Shown one piece after another: positions 1 to 11,950 of a stretch of 64,000 bases of DNA. The translations under genes and the position numbers were made by a program. The notes below the pieces were generated by a model. That model was not told where the DNA came from. It ran no database searches and saw only the letters and a list, made by a program, of their open reading frames with translations. The first letter of the stretch is position 1, and each line of letters opens with the position of its first letter. Source of the DNA: Setophaga petechia (lineage: Eukaryota > Chordata > Aves > Passeriformes > Parulidae); the NCBI GenBank assembly GCA_024362935.1, contig JANCRA010000006.1, positions 32,047,924 to 32,111,923 of the forward strand, read 5' to 3'.

Positions 1-345
1 TCTGAAGAAAGCATGGACCAAGGCCCAAACTGGAAGTGATTAGGAGAAGGAGCCAAAATCACAGCCAAGAAACACACATGCTCTAAAAAGGTGGACCAAA
101 GGAGGGGCCATGTAGTTCCTGGAAAATGTAAACTAGTTTATAGATATACATAAGAGTCTATGAATATGCAACAGGCTGATGTAAAGGAAAAGGTATTTAG
201 GGGTTTCCCTGAAGGTGACAGTGTGGTCGTGGCTGAGTGCCAAGATGCACCTGGCTGTAATAACCTTTGATTTATGGTCCTTGTCTCCGATTGTCCTTTA
301 TTAAACTTTTAAAATTTTCACAGGAGAGTGAACGTGTTTTTCACA
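1..345 (+). mobile_element. LTR fragment, 3' part (ERVK-type likely)
   Basis: The stretch ends in CA at 344-345 and has an LTR-like promoter and end region: AT-rich TATA-like sequence near 130-160, then a segment around 220-330 that resembles the R/U5 part of a common passerine ERV LTR (from memory, not searched). The left end is not defined and may lie outside the window. No internal retroviral sequence follows, so it is a solo LTR or a fragment. Confidence 0.45.
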
Positions 346-1114
346 AACAGTCATAGTTCTGTTTCCTTTAAACTCAAACCTGGAGAAAACTCCATCCATC
401 CCTTCAGGGACACAAATTAGGTTTCACCTCCCAAACCCCAAATATTCTGAGGTGAGGTGATTGTGCCAGACCAGGATATTTTTTTGTTTGATCTCCAGAG
501 GCCCTTCCAATCCCAACTATTCTTTCACTGTTCAAAACACAGGCAAGAGCCTCAGCAACCACTTCTTGGGTAGTTTTCCTAAGCTTCTAAAGTTTCTGGA
601 TACTTTTCCTTTGCCATTTCAGAATCTTCACTAAAGGAAAAATGAGGTGTCGGGACCTGCTGGACGTCCCCAGATTCCCTCCCCAAACCCTGCAGCAGCA
701 GGGAGAGCCTGTCATGTCTGAGTGAAAATATTTTCTTTTTCATTAAAAAACATATGAAAAATACTACTTTTATCTCTAAACCCTTTAGGTCTTGCCTGCC
801 ACATGTCATATCACTTCAGAACAGAGGATTTATAAACCTTAAAATCCTTGAGAAAAATAACATTCACAGTTTAATTTTATTTTGGTGCAGTCAGGACTGG
901 TCTTGTAGGATTTGGTGATGTTCACTGGGAGTAGCCCAGCAAAGGAAAATGATGAGCAAGGGAAGGGTAAATTATGCACAAGTTAAAGTCTGGAGAGCGA
1001 AGTATCTGCCTTGCAGATTAATAAGTAGCATCATCATAATCTCTGAATTATAAAAGGTGAAACAATGACCTCTTGTGTGACACAGCCCAGACAACTTATG
1101 GAAAGCAAAACATT
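346..1114. other. No gene seen
   Basis: Ordinary AT-rich intergenic or intronic sequence. Short open frames here have no recognisable domain. It separates the LTR from the LRR pseudogene. Confidence 0.5.
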
Positions 1115-2151
1115 TTAAAGCAGCAAATCCATGGCCAGAGTCACATCCAATGCAGGCAGCTCGTTCCTGGCCAGGTGCAGCTCCTTCAGTTGTGTCAGGT
1201 TGTGGAAGAGCTCAGGGCCAAGGCTGGGCAGCCCTGCACTCTCCAGGTTCAGGCTGCGCAGGTGGCTCAGGTTCTTGAAGATGCCGGCAGGCAGGTGGCC
1301 CATCCCGCCGCTGCTGCCAGCCAGCATCAGGCACTGCAGTGTGGAGACCCTGGGGAGCATCCTGATGGTTGGGGAAACACAAGAAGCTTCCCTCAAAAAG
1401 CCAGTAAGACCCCATTGGCTCCTTCCCCTGTTCCTATGTCTGTTCCTGTGTCACTGAGGAGCTCCCTCCCTATTCCCTGATTGGCCCTTATCTTTGTACT
1501 GCCCCGAGAGCAGGGTGACCCCAGGCCCTGGGGAGAGAGAAACCTGGACCCTCCATGTGTGTGTGCCTGGGACCCGAACATGTCACCGCGTGGCTGAATT
1601 AAACATCTGTGGATACCATCCTCAGGTCCTTCTTGCTTCTTTACCCTGGGCTTTCCTAGCAGCTATTCAGGCTGCAGCCCTGCAGCTGTGCCAGGTCACC
1701 AAAGGCATCGGCAGGGATGGGCGAGAGCGAGTTCTGTGACAGGCAGAGCGAGCGCAAGGCCCTGAGGCCTTGGAAGAGGCTCTGTGGGACCACGTGCATC
1801 CCCTGTGGCTGCTGCGCCTGCAGCTTCAGCTCACAGAGGCCGTGCAGGCAGCGGAAAGGCGGCAGCTGCCGCAGCTGTGGGCTCAGGCAGCGCAGCGCAT
1901 TGGCAGCAGCTCCAGCACGCCCAGGCTCACCTGCACCGGCTGCAATGCGGCCACGCTCACCTCCAGCAGTGGCTGCGGGCTGGGGAAAGCCGGCAAAGCC
2001 GCGGGAGGCCCTGGAATGCCACGGCTGCCCAGTGCCGCAGGCTGTTCCCGCCCAGGCCAAGGGGCTGCAGGCGGTGGCAGAATGACCCACTCAGGAGATG
2101 AGGGACGGGCCGTGGATGGATATTTATAGACAGCAGTAAAGCCTTTGGCAC
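1115..2151 (-). pseudogene. Extracellular leucine-rich-repeat protein fragment (TLR-like), broken
   Basis: Reading leftward on the minus strand, LRR units appear in at least three frames: a unit with LGGNSLRHW near 2070, units with LCELKLQ and LRSLCLSQNSLSPIP near 1700-1860, and units with LRSLNLESAGLPSL and LKELHLARNELPAL near 1140-1280. These fit the LxxLxLxxN consensus with 24-residue spacing, as in Toll-like receptors or other secreted LRR proteins. Each frame change marks an indel, and a gap of about 260 bases separates the last blocks. No signal peptide, transmembrane segment or TIR domain is visible. It is most likely a decayed fragment. The exact LRR family cannot be told by eye; TLR21-like or carboxypeptidase N2-like are candidates. 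Confidence 0.6.
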
Positions 2152-2159
2152 TAGACAAG

Positions 2160-2937
2160 CTGGCTGCTCATGGATTGGACAGGGAAACTATTTGCTGGAT
2201 GAAAAACTGGCTGATGCCCAAGCCCAGAGAGTGGTGGGGAATGGAACTAAATCCAGCTGAGGCCAGTGTAGCAGGACGGGTTCCCTGGCACAAGAGCTTG
2301 CTAATTGGTGAAATAAATCACTAAAGACTGCTTGTCTCATGGTTATTTGGGTGCCATGGAAGCAGCACTTGTAGCTGACAATAAACATCTTGCTGTGGAA
2401 GCAAGATTGTGGAAAGATAAGCTGGAATTTCTGACAGACACTTTGCTTCACAATCTATGAAAGCTTCACCAAACTTTCCCAAAGTAGAAGTTTGTGCACA
2501 TTCCCTGGAAATGTGTGGGGCTTTTCCCCCAAAGTTGGGATGCTGGTTTTGTGGTTCCTCTCTTGAGAGTTGAGTGAAAGGACTCTGTGCACACCCTTGC
2601 CAGTTTGCAGGTAAGTTACATTGACTCCTAATCTATATTATTTCTCTCCTAGCTTTGATATAGGCACCTTAATGTTTTGCACTGTTTCAAATAATCCTCT
2701 AGTAGTTCTTCTGTTTTATACCATGTAGTAAGTAACTCTGTTCAAGACCTTTTGTCTATTATCTCCTGTCTATTCAATAAATAACTAATTTCATAATAGA
2801 CCTGATCTGCCACTCTTAGAACTTGCGAGCCAGAGTGGTTTAGGTGCAGGCCACCTAAATCAAGCTGTACCCAAAAAACTTTAGCCTAAGACAGTGCTTG
2901 TCTGAAGCTCCCACTCTATCCTTAATGCCCAATTACT
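2160..2937. other. No gene seen
   Basis: Unique-looking AT-rich sequence with only short shadow frames. Nothing recognisable. Confidence 0.5.
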
Positions 2938-3125
2938 TGTGGGTGACCCCAGGAGTCAGTGCTGGGTCCAGTCCTGTTCAACATCTTTACTGATGATCTT
3001 GATGAGGGGATCCAGTGGAAGTCAAACTAAGTTCACAGATGACACCAAGATGTGGGAGTGTGGATCTGCTGGAGGGCAGAAAGGCTCTGCAGAGGGATCA
3101 GGACAGGCTGGATCAAGAGGCTGAA
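2938..3125 (+). mobile_element. CR1 LINE fragment, reverse transcriptase region
   Basis: One plus frame encodes SVLGPVLFNIFTDDLDEG, which matches the CR1 non-LTR reverse transcriptase motif just upstream of the catalytic block. The DNA that follows (TTCACAGATGACACCAAG and onward) also follows the CR1 sense strand. An in-frame stop follows at once, so it is a dead 5'-truncated piece. CR1 is the main avian LINE. Confidence 0.8.
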
Positions 3126-3365
3126 CCTGTCTTCTCCCCCACTGGGATGCCTGTTGGGTAGGAATCATGCCCCAAGTGCCTCCAGCTGAGGGGCTGGAAA
3201 GGGCTGGAGTAGTTCCTGAGAGACTCACACCCCCCAGCCCATCTGCCCCAGGAGCTTTCTCATCAGGTTTTCTCTTGCTGTCTCTTCCTGAGGCGTGAGT
3301 GATGGAGCAGCCTGGGAGGGCACCTGGGCTCAGCCAAGGTCGCCTACCCCAAACCTCCCCCACTT

Positions 3366-3690
3366 TTAGAATCCCAGGCTGGTTTGGGTTGGAAGAGACT
3401 TCAAAGGTCATCTCCATCCACCCCGCCATGGGCAGGGACCTCTCCCACTATCCCAGGTTGCTCCAAGCCCTGTCCAACCTGGCCTTGGACACTTCCAGGG
3501 ATGGAGCAGCTGCAGCTTCTCTGGACAACTGGTGCCAGGTTCTCACCACCCTCACAGGGAGGAATTTCTTCCCAAAATTCCATCGAACCCTGTCCTCTGG
3601 CAGGTGAAAACCCTCATCCTCCATCCTGTCCCCTGACAAAGACCCTCCCTATCTCTCCTGGAGCCCCCTTTCTATATTTTATCTCTCTAT
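3366..3690 (-). mobile_element. CR1 LINE 3' end
   Basis: The plus strand reads as the reverse complement of a CR1 3' terminus: GGTTTGGGTTGGAAGAGACT, then the CCATGGGCAGGGACCTCTCC and CAACCTGGCCTTGGACACTT blocks. The element therefore lies on the minus strand with its 3' end near 3366. It is 5'-truncated, as most avian CR1 copies are. Confidence 0.88.
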
Positions 3691-3699
3691 AAGATTTAT

Positions 3700-4470
3700 A
3701 CCGACATACATATCAGCCCAAAAAGTGACTCAGGCAGTCCACCTGGGGTAGCCCCTTTTGGAGGGTGTGGGGGAGTGCCAAGAGTTTGGGCAGATCTATG
3801 GGTTATTTCAGAGAGCCTCAGGAGGTTGTAGAGGGAGGTTTGGGAGGGTCCTGAGGGTTCATAGGGTGTTCACGGGAGAGAGCTATGGAGCATTTTGAGG
3901 GGATTCTGAGGGTATTTGGGATCTGCTGGGGAGTCTGTAGGGGATGGAGGGATTTATCTCCACCTGTCAGGGAAGTTCACCACACAGACTCTCTTCCGGA
4001 TTTCTATGAAATCTTGATGCACAGGAATGTTTTTGCTGCAACTTCCCTGGCTCCAAGAGGGATCACGGGAGCGGCACGAAAAAGTGGGAAGGCTTGTCCA
4101 TCCCCCACATCGGCCATTGCAGTTTTGATTCAAATTGTAAATAAAGGCTGAACGGTTGCTGATACTGCGATAGAGTCAGGGTCTTTCTCTACATTGTTGT
4201 CATCATGCCAATTCCCAGGGGACACTGGAGGGGCGCTTGGAGGCAGCTGGGGGTGCTTGCGGGACCATTCAAGGGTCTGAGGGGCGCTTAGGGGAGGCAG
4301 TTGGAGAGCACCTGGGGGCCCGAGGGGACACACAGGGGGCATTTTGGGGGCAAGTAGGGGACGGGGGGCGGGCGGACAGCGGGACCCTGAGGGGCACTTG
4401 AGGGTCAGGAGAGGGAAACTGGGGGTACTTACGGGGCCCCGGGGCGCACCGACGGTTCACTTGGGGAGCA
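3700..4470. other. G-rich low-complexity DNA, no gene seen
   Basis: From about 4190 the plus strand is rich in runs of G with degenerate phrases such as GGGGCGCTT and GGGGACAC. These look like diverged forms of the 30-bp minisatellite that follows. No supported coding region. Confidence 0.5.
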
Positions 4471-4472
4471 GC

Positions 4473-4775
4473 CAGGACGGTGATCAGGGGTCAGTCCTGG
4501 CTCAGGACGGCGCTTAGGGGTCAGTCCCGGCTCAGGACGGCGCTTAGGGGACATTCCTGGCTCAGGACGGCGCTTAGGGGTCAGTCCTGGCTCAGGACGG
4601 CGCTTAGAGGACAGTCCTGGCTCAGGACGGTGCTTAGGGGACAGTCCCGGCTCAGGACGGCGCTTAGGGGACAGTCCCGGCTCAGGACGGCGCTTAGGGG
4701 TCAGTCCTGGCTCAGGACGGCGCTTAGGGGACAGTCCTGGCTCAGGACGGCGCTTAGGGGACAGTCCTGGCTCTG
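4473..4775 (+). repeat. 30-bp minisatellite, about ten copies
   Basis: The unit begins CTCAGGACGGCGCTTAGGGG and ends with CAGTCCTGG. Nine full copies start at 4501 and recur every 30 bases to 4741. A partial copy lies at 4473-4500 and decay begins after 4771. Copies differ only at a few positions (T/A after GGGG, CCTGG/CCCGG). Because 30 is divisible by 3 it creates a repetitive open frame, which I do not take as a gene. Confidence 0.95.
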
Positions 4776-4799
4776 GCGGGACTCTTCAGGGGCCGCGGG

Positions 4800-4912
4800 G
4801 CATGATGGGAACCGCAGTCCCGGCGCTCTCGGCGTCCGCCGGGCCCCGCGGTCTTTCGGGAGTTGTAGTCCCGGAAGTGATTACGCCGGCGCGGGACCAG
4901 CGGCCAATGGCA
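4800..4912. promoter_or_regulatory. CpG-rich promoter-like segment with ZNF143-, ETS- and CCAAT-type sites
   Basis: GATGGGAACCGCAGTCCCGG at about 4804-4823 and GGGAGTTGTAGTCCCGG at about 4858-4874 resemble the reverse complement of the ACTACAATTCCC element bound by ZNF143. The second runs into CCGGAAGTGA, an ETS/GABPA core. GGCCAATGG at 4902-4910 is a CCAAT box. This combination is typical of housekeeping, often bidirectional, vertebrate promoters. No downstream coding exon could be recognised, so the transcript is unknown. Confidence 0.5.
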
Positions 4913-5029
4913 GGCCGGGGGCGCGAGGGATTTTTGGGGGCTCAGGGGGAGCTTCTGACGCCCCCTTGACCCCCCAGAGCGCCCTCAGGGGCAGAGGGAC
5001 ACCAGGACCCCCTGCCGCCGTGTCGGCCG

Positions 5030-6071
5030 TGTGAAGGTGGAGAAGACGGGTGCGCCCCACTCCCACGGGTTTGGGGGTTCCCCGCCCTGATGCTCCCGAT
5101 AAACCCCCAAGCGCCCCTATAGACTTCCTAGTCCCCACAGACCCTCCAACGCTGTCCTGGGCCCCCCAAAACACCCCACAGACCCCCGGACCGTTAAAGA
5201 CGCCCGAAAGCCCAAGGGTCCCCCCAAACCCCTACCTGGACCCCCAACATCTTTCACAGATTTTTCTCAGCACTCCTAGAGTCTGCCCCAAAAATCCCGC
5301 AGACCTCTTCTAGATGCCCTATAGACACCCAGTGCCCTCCCAACTACTCCTGATTTCCAGCACTCCCCATACAACCCCCGAAATCCCTTCCTCAGCCTCA
5401 TCGGAGCCCCTCCAAACACCCCAAAGACCCTCACGGACCCCCTAGAGACACCCAGCGCCCCACCACCAGCCGCTTTGGAGCCCCTAGAAGCCCCCGAAAG
5501 CTGCTGGGGACATTTGCAGGGAGAGGGGATTGGGGGCAATCCCAAAGGTGAGGGCGGTAAGGGAGGGAGTTTTGGGAGTCTCCCGCCTCCCGGGTGCGAT
5601 TTTGGGGTGCCACTGCTTTGTTGGCCCCACGATGGGTTGGGGGTGCCCAGGTGGGCATTGCAAGAGGATCTCGATGGCGCTGGTGAAGGGAAGGGAGAGC
5701 AAATGGGGAGTTAGGGGGACCTGGGGGAGGCGCAGGGGCAGAGCCCTGAAATTTGGGGGCGGGGATGTCCCTGCGAAGGCGTCCCCTTACAGCCCCGCGG
5801 TGGCACCGCAGCGTCCAGAGGAGGGGGAGGTCCCCAAGAGGGCCTGGGGGGCTGCATGTCACAGGGGGTGGCAGTCCCACAAGTGTTCCCCCAGCCCCAC
5901 AAGGGACTTCCTGAGCCAGAAGCGTCTCCCCAACCAACCCACAAGTGTCCCCTCAGCCCCTCAAGTGACCCCTGACCCACAACCGCCCCCCCCCCGCCCC
6001 ACAAGTGACCGCCCCTGGCCCACAAATGACCACCTTAGCCCACAAGGGCACCTCTGGCCCCACCAGTGACA
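5030..6071. other. C/G-rich DNA without recognised gene
   Basis: The plus strand is rich in CCCC runs. Long open frames arise on both strands from composition only. At 5875-6065 a degenerate phrase, CCCACAAGTGACC, recurs about every 20-25 bases, a weak tandem repeat. A 5' untranslated region or intron of the gene driven by the promoter-like segment is possible but unsupported. Confidence 0.4.
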
Positions 6072-6075
6072 CACT

Positions 6076-6767
6076 TGTAGTATATGGTAGAGATAATTCA
6101 TGCTATATATGTATAAAATATTGTGAAAGCCCAAAGTTATGTCTCTGACCACTCTGGCGGGGAGCAGAGTCTTATTTCCATTCAACTCGTTCCCAGACAA
6201 CGTTAAGATAATATCAGGTCTGTTATTGTATGAACGGAACCATCCTGGGCCATGATTGCTGACTTCCCTGGCATCTGCACCGGGGAAGATTGCATCTAAC
6301 CCTTCCTGGACCAGGATTGCTGGAATGTCAAAGCTACTCACAAGACCTGCGCCTGAGATGATTGCATCTACCGTGCTCAAGAACTGGTGTCACTCTGCTA
6401 CATGTGGATACAGACTCTGCTTTGATGCTCAGACATTGCTCTGGACCTCTGGACTTACCTTTGTCTGCTTCTGCACATGCATGGATCCAGTTCTACTTTG
6501 TGTGAAGAGACACAAAGAAACGTTCGATCATCCCTGCCTCAGGCAGAATGAACTGTGTATAAGCTGGCTGCTGGAAGCCCTCGGGGTGAACCTCTGGGGA
6601 AACGCTGCCCCTTTGTCAGTGGGACCCTGGTTCACCCAGCGCCTGCACCCGGGGCCCACGCTGTCTCTGCTGTGGTGGTTTTTCAAAATTCTATTTTTGT
6701 TACTGATCTAATAAATCTTTGTTATTTTTTTTTATAAATTTGGCTACTGATTTGATCATTTATAACA
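6076..6767 (+). mobile_element. Solo LTR, 692 bp, with 4-bp target duplication
   Basis: The element starts TGTAGTATAT at 6076 and ends TTATAACA at 6767. CACT precedes it (6072-6075) and CACT follows it (6768-6771), a 4-bp target-site duplication as expected for class I (gammaretrovirus-like) elements. An AATAAA signal lies at about 6710-6715, about 55 bases before the end. No internal region flanks it, so it is a solo LTR left by recombination. Confidence 0.7.
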
Positions 6768-6789
6768 CACTGAAGGATTTCTCCTTTAA

Positions 6790-8600
6790 TCTGATGTGTG
6801 TGATGAAACTGCCACAGGGTGTGGTCCTGTAGGGGCCACAAACGGGTCTCTGGTGGTCATATTCACAGAATGCTTCCATATTACATGTGACCTTCCCTTG
6901 AACGTTTCCCTTGAGCGTGCACTGTTACTTCTTGTTACATAACTTGAGAAAAACCCCACTATGTTCCTCATTGCCTATTTGTGCACTGGCTCCAGCTGTG
7001 CTTGCAATCCTCTGTGCATGCCTTTAAATCCTTTCAGCTTTTCTGCCAGTTGTCTTTAAGCTCCATCCAGCACCTTCCAGGCAACTGAAAATGTCTCTTC
7101 TTCGTGTCATTTATCAGGAGCCCCAAACCCCTTCCAGGGACCCCCATGTCCCCAGAGGGACCTTGTGGTTTGGGAGGTTCAGAGGGCTGTGGGGATCCCT
7201 GGGTAGTTTTAGGGGATCCCCATGTAGTTTTGGGGGTCCCTGGATGGCTTTGGGGGTGGGGTGTCTGTCTCTGGACAGTTTTGAGGATCTCTGTGGGGTT
7301 CAGGGTTTCCCCATTTTTGTGTCTTTATTTTAAGGCAAAAGCCCTTTAATTCCCCGTTTGCCATTGTCTCTCCTGGCTCCGGCTGGTTTTCTTCAGCTTT
7401 TTCAGTCATTTGGGCCAGAATTTCCCATTCCCTGGAATTCCCTGCTGGGACTTGGATCATTAATTTTGGGTGAAAAACATCTGGACTTGATTTGTCCTTT
7501 CCCTGGGGTCACAGTGTCAGAAAACTTAACCCACAAATGCCAGAGCTTTATTTCCAAAAAGGAGACAGAGGAGTCCTGTAACTTTATTCATATAAAGAGA
7601 GAGGTCATGGGCATTTCCCCTGGGGTCTGCCAGATTTTTGGAGGACACAGCCTTCTTTTTATCCTGATTTCCCTGCTGCATTTCCCTCTCTGTTTCCCCA
7701 TTGGCTGGGGTGCTTGAGAGGCACAGTCTTCCTGAACCACCTAATAAAGCCCCCTTCCAATGTATACCCCCCTTTTTCTTTTCCTTATGTCAATCAATGA
7801 AATTCCTATGGAATGTATGGTTCTTCCCATTGTTTCTTTTATCTCCTAGTATCCATTTCTGTTCATCAGCAGACCCAGAGTTTGTTTGTGAAGACAAATC
7901 CCTCATTCTTTTCAAAGGAGTCAGAGAGCTCCATGGGAACAGCAATTCTTTTGATTTCCCCTCTGTCACATCCTATCATTTACAGGACCCAGCTGCCAGT
8001 TCCCAAATCCTCTGGAACTGTGGATCATGCCCCCCTGGCCTGTCCTCCCCACTTTGCATCCTGAAGTTTTGCTGAATCTGCCCAAATCTGCTTGGTTTGG
8101 CTGTGGTTGAGCCCTATTTGGGAATAAAAAGGGCAATCTGGGACCAAGTGCTTTGTCTATGTCTGCAAAATTTCTTGGAATTCTGGAGTTGACAGGCTGG
8201 TGAGTGGGGAGGCTTCATTCCCTCCTTTTAATTTGTTTTCCTTATTCTTTGGAGATGGACAGAAATTGAGGATTTTTTCTGCCCAAATTTAAGATTTTTT
8301 ACCCTTTCTCCTCCCCATTTTTATGGCTTTTGCCCCTTATCCCCACAAGTTTCTTAACTTTATTCCTTTTTCTTCACAAATGTTGGATTGAAACACTTTT
8401 TGTGCCCAGATTTTTTATTTTTTGCCCATTTCCCCCCAAATCTCAGGGGTTTTCCCTTTTTGTGCACTTTTCCCCTAAATTTAGGATTTTTTGCCCTCTT
8501 CATGCCCAGAATTTGGAATTTTTTTCTCCTTTTTTGAGGCTGAATTTAGAATTTGGGGGAACTTGAGTGGGATAAGGTGGAGGGTAGGTTGTCCTGGATT
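6790..8600. other. Intronic or intergenic DNA; short G-rich repeat
   Basis: At 7160-7300 a degenerate ~26-bp phrase (GTAGTTTTGGGGGTCCCTGG type) recurs four or so times. The rest is T-rich with short unsupported frames. It could be intron sequence upstream of the FCGBP-like exons. Confidence 0.4.
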
Positions 8601-8605
8601 TTGAA

Positions 8606-9040
8606 CACCATTTTTACCCAAACTGGGCAAATTTGGGGCAAAATCCATTCTTTCCATGAAGTTTTAGTGTGAATTTGGTGGAAATGGAGTATTGAGGTGG
8701 CATCAAGGTAAGGGATTGGTGGGCGAGGGATGCACCAGCATTTTAACCTGAATTTGACACAAACCTAGGTGATTTCGGTTAAAATTTATCTTTTTTGGAA
8801 TGTTTTGGGCAAATCTGATAGGAATGGGGTATTTGAAGTGGCCTTGGAGGGGGGATATCAGGGAGAGGGAGGATTGGCTCATTTGTTGAACTCCATTTTG
8901 ACCCAAACTGCAGGAAATTTAGAGGGAAAAGCAAGCATTTTGACCCAAATTTGTGGGATTTGAGGCAAAATTCATAGTCTTTAGAAGGTTTTGAGGTGGA
9001 TTTGGTGGCAACATGGGCCAAAATAAGCCCCAAGGGATTC
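8606..9040 (+). repeat. Degenerate ~145-bp tandem repeat, about three copies
   Basis: Three blocks start at about 8606, 8738 and 8890. Each opens with CATTTTNACCCAAA or a close variant, continues with a GGCAAAATTCATT-like phrase, then GAAGTTTTG and ATTTGGTGG, and closes with a G-rich GGTATTGAGGTGGC-like tail. Identity between copies is moderate, so the array is old. Confidence 0.6.
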
Positions 9041-9059
9041 CATGGGTAATAAAATGCAT

Positions 9060-10439
9060 TTTGGGGGTTGTTTGAGGGTTCTGGAGACATCTCTGGGCTC
9101 ACAGGGATTTTTCTCATCAAACAGAAATTTTTAGTAATTTTGGATGTTTTTCACAGGAGTAGCACAGGTTAGTCCTGGTGGCTCCTCCTTCCCTTCTATG
9201 GTAAGCAACATCTCCATTTTGCACACAAAATTCCCAAATTTCTTGAATTTGGACTTATTTGCTTAAAATAAGAAAAGGAAATTCTGAATGCCTGGGGTGT
9301 TTTTTGCCCTGAAAATTCCCTTTTCCCCTCATTTTGTGTCTTCCCCAAAAATCTCTCAGCCTCATATTTATTGGTTTTAACCAAAAAGTGTCCTTTTAAA
9401 ACAATTTGTTTTAAACCAATACCCTTTAGAATCTTCTTATTTTTCATGAAAACATCCCGTTTTTGCTCACTTTTTAAAGAAAAAATGAAAATGCACTTTG
9501 TCCTCATTATTTGGGTTTTACATTTTAGTTTTGGGGTGGTTTTTTTTTTTTTTTTTTTGAGGTAAAATTCTAATTAGCTATTATGGTGTTTTTCCAGGAA
9601 CAAAACTCACCATCAATACACTGACTGTATTTTTGGAGGAGAAAAAAAAAAGTCTATTTTTTGAAGGTTTTTTAATGAAAAAAGGTCTTTTATTTGTTCT
9701 ATTTTAATAAAAACAATTCATTTTATGGGAAAAAACCCTCTTATTCCTTATTTTCTTTACTTTTTCTTTAATTTTTCATGCAAAACCTGTATCAACCCTA
9801 CTTCTTATGTGGTTTTTTAAGGAAAAACCTTTTTTTCCTCTTTTCCCCCTAATTTATTTCTTATTTTTCTTCCCTTTTTAAAGACTATATAAACTATGTT
9901 TTAAATTGGGGTTTTTAAGGAAAAATCCCTTTTATTCATTGTATTTTAATTTTTAAAATTCTAATTCCTTATTTCCCTGTCTATTTTCCTTCAAAACCAC
10001 AGCTTAAAAAAAACCCAAAAAAATGCTGATTTATATTTTATTTAAGAAACACTCCTTTATTCCCATATTTTATTCCCAAATCTCATTATTCCTATTTTTC
10101 CTCCAAACACCCAAATTCCATTTCTTTTAGAAAAAAAGCCAGAATTATCCTTTTTTACCTAACCCCCCAGTTGCCTATTTCCTAAATTTAAAAAATCCTG
10201 ATCACCCACATTTATACATATGTATGTATGCAAGTTGAGGTTTAATCAATTGTATCACATTTTTGCAGGCTTTCCCCAAGTAATTGGACCCTTCAATCAA
10301 AAGACCCCAAACGTGGTTGTGTTTGCCATGCCCCTGGGTCTTTTTCATCTTGCCCCTGTACTCTGCAGTTTCCATGGGGTTTTTTTTGTTATTGCTACAT
10401 TTATTTTCTGGGCAAGACCATCGTTCCTGTCCCTTATTT
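9060..10439. other. T/A-rich low-complexity DNA, no gene seen
   Basis: Contains a T-tract at about 9540-9558 and repeated phrases of the GGAAAAACC-CTTTTATT type at 9725-9960. No coding signal. Probably intron of the FCGBP-like gene. Confidence 0.5.
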
Positions 10440-10499
10440 TACCAGCTCCCTCCGGCCAAACTGCACAAGGGATGACAGTGAGCCCACGACTGTGATGCT

Positions 10500-10745
10500 T
10501 TGGAGTGCCAAAATACTTCCTGTCCTGATGATGGCCATGGGAAGGTCATCAGTGTCCTTTGCAGGTGGCCAGCACCTGTCACCTTTGATGGGATGGCCTT
10601 CAACATCACTGGTACTTGCTCCGATGTCCTGACCCAGATCTGCACAGGTGACAACATGACATCATTTACTGTCACAATCTAGAAGGAGTCACAGCAGAAG
10701 GGGAAGGTCTCCTGGATCCAAGCATTGTCTGTGGAAGTCTATGGG
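10500..10745 (+). pseudogene. FCGBP-like exon: TIL-E tail and VWD start, stop codon inside
   Basis: The frame encodes a Cys-rich stretch (ECQNTSCP), then VTFDGMAFNITGTCS, the conserved opening of a VWD domain, then LTQICTGDNMTSFTV. A TAG at 10680-10682 interrupts it, and the same frame then continues with further VWD-like residues including SWIQALSVEVYG. The usual WGDPHY before the FDG motif is degraded to RWPAP. Exon borders are not sharp. Confidence 0.7.
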
Positions 10746-11168
10746 AGTCCTTGTTTCACCTTGACCTTGAAACAAGGAAAGGGGACAGGTGTCATGGAAT
10801 GGTGGCACTTTATGTTCCAAATCTCATGGGATCCCTCCCAGATTTGGTTTCCTTAATGGAAGGGACCCTTCAGCCCATCTCCCATCCCTGTCCAACTTTT
10901 CTTTCTAAGCAAGATCTGTAAATGCATTAAAACCTTGGTTGGAAGTTGTTTTCCCTAAATTTTTCATTCTACCTCAGTCAACCCCAAACCTCTGTTTCCT
11001 TGGTGAGCCCTCACCCCATCTCCAAGACAAATCCATTCTCATCCAAACTTTTTCTTCCAAGTGGGATCCACAAATCTGTCAGAATATTGTTTGGAAGGTG
11101 TTTCCCCCAAATGTTTGGTCCCATCTCCTTCATCTCCTCACTGGAGGACTCTTCCTTCTCTATCCCAG

Positions 11169-11736
11169 GTGGATTCCATCTCCCACCACCTCCCCACCAT
11201 CCTGAGTGAGGGGCAGGTCCAGGTCTACCCACATGGAACAGGTGTCCTGCTCCGCACTGACTTCGGCCTCGTTGTCCACTATGACCTCGTCCAGCTCGTG
11301 ATGGTCACGGTCCCCCAGACCTACACGGGGCACTTGTGTGGCCTCTGCGGCAACTACAATGGCCAAGGCAATGATGAGTTCCAGCTCTCCAGTGGCCAGC
11401 TGGCTCCAGATGCAACAGCCTTTGGATCTGCATGGAAAACAACAGATACACCTTGACATGACACCTGTCCCAGGGATGAGTGTCCCACCTGCACAGAGGA
11501 GAAAGTGGCAGTCCTCCAAAAACCCAACTATTGTGGCCTACTCACAGCCCCTGAAGGTCCCTTTGGCTCCTGCCATCGCATCATTGACCCCGTCCCGTAT
11601 TCCCAGTCCTGCATCCATGACCTCTGTATGACGGGAGGGGACACGCATGTCCTGTGCCAGAGTATCCAGAGCTATGTCACTGCATGCCAAGGTGCTGGTG
11701 TCACCGTGGGGGCTTGGAGGACATCATCCTTCTGCC
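11169..11736 (+). pseudogene. FCGBP-like exon: VWD C-terminal half and C8 domain, one stop
   Basis: The exon begins after the acceptor CTATCCCAG and ends before a GTGAGT donor at 11737. It encodes HGTGVLLRTDFGLVVHYD, the hallmark CGLCGNYNG motif of VWD, then a C8 domain with CPTCTEEK, NYCGLL, GPFGSCH and SYVTACQ. A TGA at 11454-11456 lies between the VWD and C8 parts and is the only lesion in an otherwise open 568-base exon. Confidence 0.82.
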
Positions 11737-11950
11737 GTGAGTTTGGGAGGGCGCAGGGGCCAATATCCCCTCTTTGGAGTTGGGAAGATCTCCAGGTGAT
11801 ACTGGAGTTTGGGGGGGGGCACAGGTGGGGAATGTTCCTTGTTTGGGTCTGGGTGACAGTGGTGACACACAGGACATGGAATGATGGTGATGGGATGAGC
11901 TTAAAGTCCCTTCCAACCCAACTCACTGCATGATTCCATGAAAATTCCAG

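Noticed and set aside
4480..5034. 184-codon plus frame with repeating RGQSWLRTAL units
   Set aside because: It is the 30-bp minisatellite translated; the period is a multiple of three, so any frame without stop stays open. No start context or conservation evidence.
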